64,000 nt of DNA. Origin: Acanthochromis polyacanthus (Eukaryota > Chordata > Actinopteri > Pomacentridae). The stretch's first letter is position 1; each line of letters starts with the position of its first letter. Shown one piece after another: positions 55,923 through 64,000 of the stretch. Made by a program: the position numbers and the translations under genes. Location: contig NC_067116.1 in NCBI RefSeq assembly GCF_021347895.1, forward strand, positions 37,707,639-37,771,638. Reading direction: 5' to 3'. The notes beneath the pieces are model-generated. The model saw only the letters and a list, made by a program, of their open reading frames with translations, did not search any database and had not been told where the DNA came from.

Positions 55923-57667
55923 CCTTTAGACAAACTAACATAATCATGAATCAGATTGCCTCTTTTAGTATTTGCTTGCTAATCTTTTGTAGTCAATGAC
56001 AGCCTGAAATCTCGAACCCGTAGACATCACAGACGCTGGGTTTCATCCCTGGTGATGCTCTCTGTCAATGTCCAACTGTTCATGGACCAGGCTGTATATG
56101 ACCAGTTTTAAATATTTGTGTGGATTGTAGTGGGGCAATACCATGGAAGCTCCAAACTTTCCTCTCCTTCAAACATTTCAGTTTCAGTGATGCCAGGCTT
56201 TAGTTTACAGTTATGCCCCAAAGTGGAGTTATGCCCCTTGTTTCCAGCTCAGGTGGAGAACTTCTTGAAGTATCTTTGAAAGACTTCAAAGCCTGTATTT
56301 TTATCTTGGTATCAACTACAAAATTTGTGAAACCAAAGTCAGCTTTTGCATGGCCCCGATTAGACCTAAAAGTCAAAATAGGAGTGGATTAATCCAAATT
56401 GAGATTTGTCATTTTCTTAAACACACAAATGGGAAACGGGAAAAAGAAAGCAGCAAGGTCCAATCTTCACTCGGTTTCAGAGGAGATGTAGTGCATTTCC
56501 TAGCCACAGACAACACACTTCTGAACACAGAAGGCAGATTAACATTAAACCAGCAGCATCCTATCTCTGGTCCTCTGGGAGAGAAATCAGCCACCGTTGC
56601 TGTCGTTCTCTCTGTTGACTGCCAGCTTACTCTTTTGCTCCATCACCGGACCTGGTCGCTACCTGCTCAAAGTGTTTGCCCACATGGCAGCGGGTGCACT
56701 GTATTAGCATCGGGAGTGGGTCCAGTTTGGCTCACAGAGGTGGAAAAAAGGTTGTTATCTACAGGCCCAGGGACAGGTGAATCAGGGTAGGTGTCACACA
56801 CATAGACAGGAAACACACATATGCACATATATAAAATAAACATACACAGCATCACTGAATCCTGTGCTGTGGGGTCCACACTGGCTGTTGGCCCAGAGTC
56901 TGTCTGCACAAGAGACTACTGCTGGTCCTAGTAAGGCTTTAAACAGGAGTTACTGACTACAAACAGAAATGCAGCCCAGGTGCGATTTCTAGACATGATT
57001 TATATGCATACATTAAATAGGAAATCATCCATAAGGTAAAAAAGAGAGAGAGAGAGAACTAAGTGTGCAGTGAGCTGCAGAGTAGGAGGACAGGAAGGAG
57101 AGAGATGGAAAAAGAAAGTGAGAAAGAAACAGAAGGCAAGACAGAGAGATCAGCAGAGAGAAAGAAAAAGGAAAGATCAAAAATAAACAGGCATGTTTTC
57201 TCCCCGTCAGATCTTCAACCTAGTCTCTGCTGATTCCTTCTCCCACTCGCTGACAGTGAGGCTCAAAGCCCGACATCACATCAACCTCTTCAAATATTTA
57301 GACATTATTCAAGTCGTCTTCTTTTTCTCCGTTTTCTCCCTCTGTCAGGCGGGGAGAGAGGCAGGGGGTACATCTCAGCGATTAATATTCCCACAGATTT
57401 TAGTGAACGGCAGTTAGGAAATAAAAGGCCATACACTTCCAGCTGAATGATTGGGTCGTTTATCCACATCACCGAGTGATATTTCGGCTGCTCGCCTCTT
57501 TCAGATATCCTGAATGATGAAACGGCATGTGTTTGCATTTGTGCGCATTGCTGTGAGTGTGTGTGCTGCCATTTTGCTTCCTCCCTGTGTGACTCTTTGA
57601 AGGCTGACAGCTCAGTGTGCCATTTGCAAAGAGGGCAGATGACAGAAGTCCAGAGAGAGAGGAAGTG

Positions 57668-57698
<31 letters not shown>

Positions 57699-58194
57699 GA
57701 ATCTGCTGATAGCCGGCATCAAAAGGTGAGAATGTGACAAGAATCTGCAAACATCTGAGGAATTAATAATGGTTATTACCAGTGCAGAGTTGATTGATGG
57801 AACATTCTAATAGTGTGATTCTCTCAATTAGGAGTAATGGATGTTACAGTAAAACAGCTACAGATCGCAACATGAATGACTGATGCCAGTCTGAACACTT
57901 ATTCCGCATAATTATCTCATAGATGTGTCTTTGCAGATTGATGCTGATGGAGGAGGCCGAGGTAAAAGTGAGGGCAGCTCAGGCCTTTACAGTAAAAAGG
58001 GGGAAAAAAAAAAAAATCACAGCGAGTTTGGTTCATATGAGTAGGCACAGTGTGTAATTAGCATAAGGAGAGGACGGTGCAGACGTTATCATACTGGTGA
58101 ATATCCACTGGCTGCATCTTTGGTTGTATTTTTCTGAAATGAATAGACTGGTAATGGAGCTAGCAGTGTGCGGCTAGTATAAAGAACAAATAGG
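55923..58194. other. ncan intron with simple repeats
   Basis: No supported gene. A (GA)n stretch lies at 57655-57700 and purine-rich DNA at 57030-57180. The 146-codon plus frame 56350-56790 and the overlapping minus frames have no recognisable product. Confidence 0.45.
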
Positions 58195-59300
58195 TTCAAA
58201 GTTTATTGATGAAAACGCACTATACAACCAAAGTCACACCCATATGCAATATGATAAAAATTAACTGATTTACAACTGAACCATTTCTCAATTACTGCAC
58301 TATTTCTAAGTTGACAAAAACATGACTTCCTCTCATGAAGAATCAAAAATGGATACTTTAGAAAGATTATATGGACAATACAGGCCCTTAAGTGGAAAGT
58401 TAATACAACAAAAGTCAATACACCTGAGATCACTGACAGACAAGCCTGTGATCATTAAAACAACAACTGAGTACGCCTGTGATTTCCAATTAATCTAACT
58501 ACATGAACATGGCTATAAAACAGCCTTTTTCACAAGAGCTTTCTCAGTTTTGGACCTGTGTCGATCTGCATCATGTCAAAGAGCTGCCAGAAGAATCCAA
58601 AAATCTGACTGTGAGTCTTCACAAAGATGGACACATAAAGATTGATGGCAAACTAAATAGCAGCTGAAACACAGGTGCAGCAGTAATCAGGAGGAATAGA
58701 ACGATCCACTCTAATCAAGGTTTAAGTGATTGTCCTTGGCAAATGATGCCACGGACAGCCCAGATGTGTAGGTGCTTCAGGCTTGGTACAAAGGTTATCA
58801 GTGGAAATCAGAGCTTCTGTGACATCTTACACAGAACGAGTGTAAGTCTTTTCTCTATCTAAGAAAAAAGCCTTGCTTGATCTTCGTTACAGAACCGCAA
58901 GATGTGGCAACCACAGTGATTGCATAAGCCTGACAGTGAATGTGAAGATATGGGGCTGCATGAGTGCAAAAGGTGCTGAGGGGATGACATTTACAGAGAG
59001 TTCCTGTGGATAACCTAAAACACAGGCTGACAAGATGGCTTCAAATTTTCTTAAGTTTGACAGAAGAGGAATATTGCAGCATGACAACCATCCAGAGCAC
59101 CCTGCTAAATCTTTGGGGTATTTTGAAAGTAAAGTCAGAGCAACACAACCCCTCCAGTAAAGAACATCAGAAAAAATTGTCCATGAAAAATGGCAGAATA
59201 TCTCTCCAGAAATCTGTGCAACACCGGTATCCTCCATGGGGAGGAGAACTGAATCTGTCACCAAAATAAAAGTGGACATACTAAGTTTTTACAAAATAAA
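58195..59300 (+). mobile_element. Tc1-like transposon remnant
   Basis: In the plus direction it encodes broken Tc1 transposase pieces: KIWGCMSAKGAEGMTF and, about 110 bases on, ILQHDNHPEHPAKS (the HDN/D-KHTAK motif). An upstream helix-turn-helix remnant lies near 58540-58640. The left end (aaagtttattgatgaaaacg) and right end (aaaataaaagtggacatact) look like remnant termini. Several stops and frameshifts show it is dead. Confidence 0.75.
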
Positions 59301-61680
59301 AGACTGGAATCTCACTAATTCAGTAATTAAAGGTATCTTGTCTTCCATTGCACTGGCTATTGTAGGGCCTGTATTTCTAAAATGAAATGCCTTTATTTCT
59401 ATTTGTACATAACAGCGAAAACCCTTCTGTTTGACTTTTAATATTATAATATTATATTACACTCACCTCTGTTGCATACTATATGATGCTTTTAAAGCAG
59501 CTGTAATCAATAATCAATCAAGTATGAATCAGCAATGGATGAAATGACGAAATGTGAGCATGTGAGACTCTCTTGCAATCACAAATTCATGGAGAATTAT
59601 CACCCAGCTCTGCAGTTTTTCTTCTCATTGTTTGAAACATTACCATTTTAGTCGACTCCCATCGCTTTCAGCAGCAGGCAGTTGCTTCCAGCCCAAAAAC
59701 CCAGCATTCACTATCTGAGAAACACGACTTAAAATAAATTCTGTTTCATGTCTAATGCCGATCCATGTCTGCTAGATGTGTAAATAAGCATCGGTTTGCT
59801 AGTTGTTTGCTCACCACCCACATGAGGCCAACACCTCTTAGTTTAGGAGGATGATTAAAAGGATAAAAACTCTACAACTAAATCATTGCTTCACCACATT
59901 TGTGCTTGTGTTTCAGCCACGACTGAATTGAGTTCATTTCTCTGTTGCTGTCTCACTGGAAAATAATGCCACTGAGGCAGGTACTTTGGTACAGAAACCA
60001 GATCTGGAGCAAAGTTTCTGTGGTCTAAATGCTGTTTAAGTTCCTGGAAAGGTTGCTGGAAAAGTTTCTGTGGGGGATGGCAACAAAAGAGAGACAAAAG
60101 GGACTGCGATAGTGCAAGCCAGGCTTTATAACTTTATCTGAGTACAATTTTCTTTGGAATATCAGAAAGCGGGAGAACAGAAGCTCACTAAACCCTCTAG
60201 AACAGCTCAAAGTACCATTTTACACCTCTCCATCAGAAACTTTCGTTAATGCAGACTCCACTCTCCCTCCATCTCTTTCTGTCTTTTCATCTTTTGGAAC
60301 ACCTGCTCTGATGCTTCCTCTCTGTTTTTCTGTCTTTTCTTCATAGTTTCTCTCTCTCCTGCCTGAACTTTTTTCCCCCAGTCATGGCAGAGGATGACAG
60401 TTGCTTCAGGTACATTGTCTAATTAAGAACCTTGAATGAGAATAAATTACCCCTCATCTCCACAGCTTTCGTGTTTAGAGAGACAGAATTGGCAAGTGTT
60501 GAACACAAGAGCATATGGAGTGAGAGCGAAGCCTTGCTGTTATTCCATTTGAATAGCCTCTGCCGGGCTCACTCAAAACTTCAGGGATATTCTACGTGTT
60601 TACCTGCCTCTGTGTAAGTTTCAGCCGGTGTGTTTTCCCGTTCAGAGGACCGCTGTGGGTGAGGTAAATAAGAGGCTCCAGCTTCCTCTCTTCTCAGTCT
60701 TGGCACGTGTTCCTCTCGACATGTTATTAGAACGCATGAATCTTCATTAGCATTAATAGCCTCTAAAGACCTGCAGGATGCACAAAATTTAATTTTGTGC
60801 CAGGCTTTCTGCTGAGTCGCCAGTTTAGACAGCAGCTCGGTCAGAGACGGAGCAGAGGAGGTTCACAACAAAGTTGTGTGAATGTGTAAAATCACGACTT
60901 CTTTGTTCGCAGCCTCTCTGTCAACTCTGAGTGCCTGTGCTGAGTCACAAAAACACTGTGAGAAAAACAATACATTTAAAAAAAAAAAGCCCAACACCAA
61001 GGGAGTCGCATTGAACAACAAACCAGAGCAGGTGAACCACAAGTCTCGTCAAAGTGCTCAGTGTACTGTGGCAGAACAAGAGTGCAGAGAGGAGATAAGC
61101 TCCGGATGACATATGTTTGACCGAAGGGATTTAAAGAATGGACACCATTTGCTGAGAAGCAATGACAGGATAAGGGCAAAGTAAGCTGTGATGGTCATAA
61201 CCTGGCCTGAACCCAGATCACTACAGCCCTGCAGCTGTATTTCAAGTAAGAAAATATAAAAGTGGTAGAGTATTAGAGTGTGATTTCATTCAAAAAATGC
61301 AGAACAGATGATTCATTGCACAAAACCTTTAAGAAAATCTCTGGCTAAAACACACTTATGGTATCATATTGTTTAGAACCTCAGGTATATATAAAAAATG
61401 ACTATATTACCACATAGCTAAGCCACAAAATTACATTCCTACACAACTAAATGACATTCTCAATTATGCTTCGAGGGGACTGAATTTCCTGCTCTATTAC
61501 ATTTGTAACCAATATTTCTTTGCCATTAATTTGACTGCTTCACTGTTGCTCTTTAGCAGTGAACCAATTACATATTAGATGCAGTGGGACTTGTCATGTC
61601 CTGGAAAACTGAGGAAAGGCTTTATGCATGTAATGAAACAGTCGTATTTAAAGCCAGACCGTTATATTTTTTCAAACCCT
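59301..61680. other. ncan intron, nothing firm
   Basis: No exon or transposon was recognised. The segment 60700-60810 contains a perfect palindrome (listed separately) next to TAAT-rich sequence. Confidence 0.45.
60780..60800. repeat. Perfect 21-base palindrome
   Basis: The sequence GCACAAAATTTAATTTTGTGC has two 10-base arms around a single central T. It could be a dimeric protein-binding site or chance. Confidence 0.6.
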
Positions 61681-62136
61681 AAGTAATTTTGGTGCATAAA
61701 CCTAACCAAACTTCTAACATGTAAAAAGGTCAAACAAAGTGTGATATTTCCCTAAAAATAACCATGGTTGCCTAAACATAATCATAAATGGAGTGAAAAC
61801 AACAACAGAAAACAAAACCAAGGTCTGACCCTGATGATCCCTTGCCCATCATGAACTGTGTTCTAGGTGGAAGCGCCTCCACCCTTCCCTCCTAATGCCT
61901 AATGGGGACTTTGTGGTTCTTTGAAACTAACCGAATTATACAAACACAGATGAGAAATTACATTCCCCTCAAAATGTGACTAATAATGCAGTTTAGTTGT
62001 AGATGAATGTGTTTTTGTAAAGACTGGGTTAATAAAATTGGATAAAACTTCTTTGACATCACCGATGGGTTTCCTCAAGAGTTTTCAAGATCTAGGAGCA
62101 TGTTGGCAGCGCCCGACTTTGAATAGGCTTCTATCC

Positions 62137-62400
62137 TTGCATCCATTATCTATACACCACTTCAATCTGATTAGGGTCCCGGGGGGCTGGAGTCTATCCC
62201 AGCTGGCATAGACAGATCGCTAGTCTACCGCAGGGCTACATATAACGACAAACAAGCACACTCACATTCACACCTATGGACAATTTAGAATCACCAATTA
62301 ACCTCCGCATGTTTTTGGACTGTGGGAGGAAGCCGGTGAAAATGCTGAAAACCTACGTATGCACAGGGAAAACATGTAAACTCCTCTGAACCACTACGCA
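62137..62400 (+). repeat. Fish repeat (tttggactgtgggaggaa type), second copy
   Basis: It runs tccattatctatacaccact, gggggctggagtctatccca, cactcacattcacacctatg, tttttggactgtgggaggaa and ggaaaacatgtaaactcct. It lies directly against the mariner copy that follows. Confidence 0.7.
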
Positions 62401-62410
62401 TGGACAAAAG

Positions 62411-62835
62411 GACCTCTCAGGATGTCCTTTGGGGTCTGGCACCAGGACGCTGGCAGTTGATCCTTTGAGTGCTCTGAATTGTGCAATGGGGCTTCAGTCA
62501 ATCAGACTTGTTCCACTGCATCCTGTTGATGCTTGATCAGAATGGGGTCTAGCAAGCTTTGAGGTCAAATCAACATCTTGGGTGATTGTCATGTTCCTCA
62601 AGATGTTCCTGAGGGGTGGTGGGGTGGGGTGGCCTGTGACATGTAGGATTGCCATTTCCATGAAAGAGTGTACTTGTTCTGGGACAATGCTTTTCTGGGT
62701 GTCTAAGTCTCATCAACACGGATGCCAAAATCCAAGGTTCTCCAGCAGAACACCACATAGCACCAATATGATCAATGGTATTCATTTCACCTGTCAGTGG
62801 TCGTATTCACTTCACCTGCCAGTGGCTGATCAGCA
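62411..62835 (-). mobile_element. Tc1/mariner copy, antisense
   Basis: The complement of the family seen at 13155 and 35538: the right side ends ttcacctgccagtggctgat plus cagc, and the inside carries ttctgggacaatgcttttctg and tgtcctttggggtctggcac. A 34-base piece of the end (tattca-ttcacctg-cagtgg) is duplicated. Decayed, with no open transposase frame. Confidence 0.7.
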
Positions 62836-63680
62836 TATATTTCTGCAACTAAGTTGAGATTTTTAATATGGGGAGTCTATGGGGATTGACTCGCTTTTAG
62901 AGTCAGCCTCAAGTGGTCATTCCAGGAACTGCAGTTTTTGGCTAAATGCTTTTGCCCCAGAGGTTGCCACTATTCAGTAGTGGGCAATTCTGCAAAAACT
63001 GCCTTTTTTTCTACACTGTTGTCACACAGCGAACACAATATGGATGAAAGAGCAGCACAACTATAACCTTTTTAATTCAATGCATTCTTTCTCGCCAAAA
63101 ATCTTACATAAATTATGCACAAGGCACTTCAGCTGCTGAGAGCTCGATGGGATATACAGATCTATTATTCTGGTAGCACATAATATAGCAACAGACCGTT
63201 GGCCTCAAGATGAGGAGCGAGCTATAGAAGTCTAGAAACCAGGTTCTTTGTAACTCCGCACCCTCAAACTTTTATTCATCTTCAGTTTGGCCCTAACCAA
63301 AAGTTTTGTGTATCTCTCTCTGCAGCCACAACAGGCTTCTATTAACTTTTCTATTAAATTTGTCACACAGCAATACTCTCCAAGACCTGTAAACAGAATT
63401 TGATTTGAGTTTCCCCTTTACATTTATGGGGAGACTGTGGTTAAGGCAAACAGTTACGGTTACCCAACTACAGCTTTTGCAATTGTGGTTGGCACTGCAC
63501 CTAAATGATCAGGTGCAAGAAAGTGTATGTAGTTTGTAGGTACAGGAAGCTGTTTAAACTTAATAGATGATACCCTTTTATCCATTATTACACACATTTT
63601 CTGAAATAAGCAGTTTAGTTCACACATCATTACCCCTAATTACAAGTAAATCACCTTCACTGTAAGCAAGGGGCATATAC
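62836..63680. other. ncan intron, nothing recognised
   Basis: No gene, RNA or repeat end identified. Confidence 0.4.
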
Positions 63681-64000
63681 ACTACCGTTAAAAGTTTGGG
63701 GTCACTTCAAAATGTCCTTATTATTATAAGAGAAGCAGTTTTTTTTCCAATGAAGAGAACACCGAATTAATCAAAAACACAGTCTAGATGTTGTTAAAGT
63801 GGTAAATAACTAACGATTGGCTGGAAACAGCAGATCTTTAATGGAATATCTACAAAAGGATACAGAGGCCCATTTCCAGCAACCATCACTCGTGTTTTCC
63901 AGTGGTACATTGTGTTAGCTAATCGTGTTGAAAGGCTAATTAGTAATTACAAAACCTTCATGCAATTATGTCAGTACATGAATTAAAGTCTGAGTTTTTC
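63681..64000 (+). mobile_element. Tc1-like element, cut by the window end
   Basis: It begins acactaccgttaaaagtttg followed by gggtcactt, the terminal repeat of a common teleost Tc1-like family. It continues with the typical aaaggatacagaggcccatt followed by tccagcaaccatcac. The right end is outside the window. Confidence 0.75.

Noticed and set aside
56640..56800. Cysteine-containing frames (CTRCHVGKHFEQ on minus, and a 146-codon plus frame) as a missing ncan EGF exon
   Set aside because: Cysteine spacing does not fit an EGF module, stops interrupt the frame, and no splice site pair of the right phase was found.

Overview
The window is vertebrate, almost certainly teleost fish, nuclear DNA. 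It has widely spaced split genes with GT/AG introns, long AT-rich non-coding stretches, microsatellites and a dense load of fish-type Tc1/mariner, hAT, Harbinger-like, L2 and RTE-like repeats. No prokaryotic features are present.

Two genes are supported. On the plus strand (coding exons at 3.4-10.8 kb) is a complete hyaluronan and proteoglycan link protein. Six coding exons join into one 384-residue frame with a signal peptide, an Ig V domain and two Link modules. Details of the sequence match HAPLN4 (brain link protein 2) better than HAPLN1, 2 or 3. On the minus strand (33.3-48.9 kb, continuing beyond the right edge) is the 3' part of a lectican. Three C-type lectin exons (159, 83 and 145 nt), one sushi exon (183 nt) and a terminal exon encoding a basic, histidine-rich tail identify neurocan (ncan). 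The genes converge tail to tail with about 22.5 kb between their stop codons. Human HAPLN4 and NCAN have the same arrangement. Both products belong to the hyaluronan-based perineuronal matrix of the nervous system: the link protein locks lectican N-termini onto hyaluronan, while the lectican C-terminus binds tenascins and other partners.

Layout: 1-3.4 kb is upstream sequence or first intron of hapln4, with a possible 5' exon near 2.17 kb. 3.4-10.8 kb holds the hapln4 coding exons, with repeated blocks in introns and a (CA)n tract. 10.8-33.3 kb is the intergenic/3'-UTR zone, with RTE-like, mariner (interrupted by an L2 LINE), Tc1 and Harbinger-like remnants. 33.3-48.9 kb holds the ncan exons, separated by introns containing a hAT-derived element, a mariner copy, a duplicated block, a 32-base C run and a CACTG-ended element. 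48.9-64 kb appears to be one very large ncan intron filled with old transposons; no EGF exon was found in it.

The most interesting new observation is an apparently unrecorded 78-nt phase-symmetric cassette exon (41104-41181, minus strand) between the lectin and sushi exons of ncan. It would insert 26 residues into the linker. I did not find a novel multi-gene system. All calls were made by reading the sequence without database searches.
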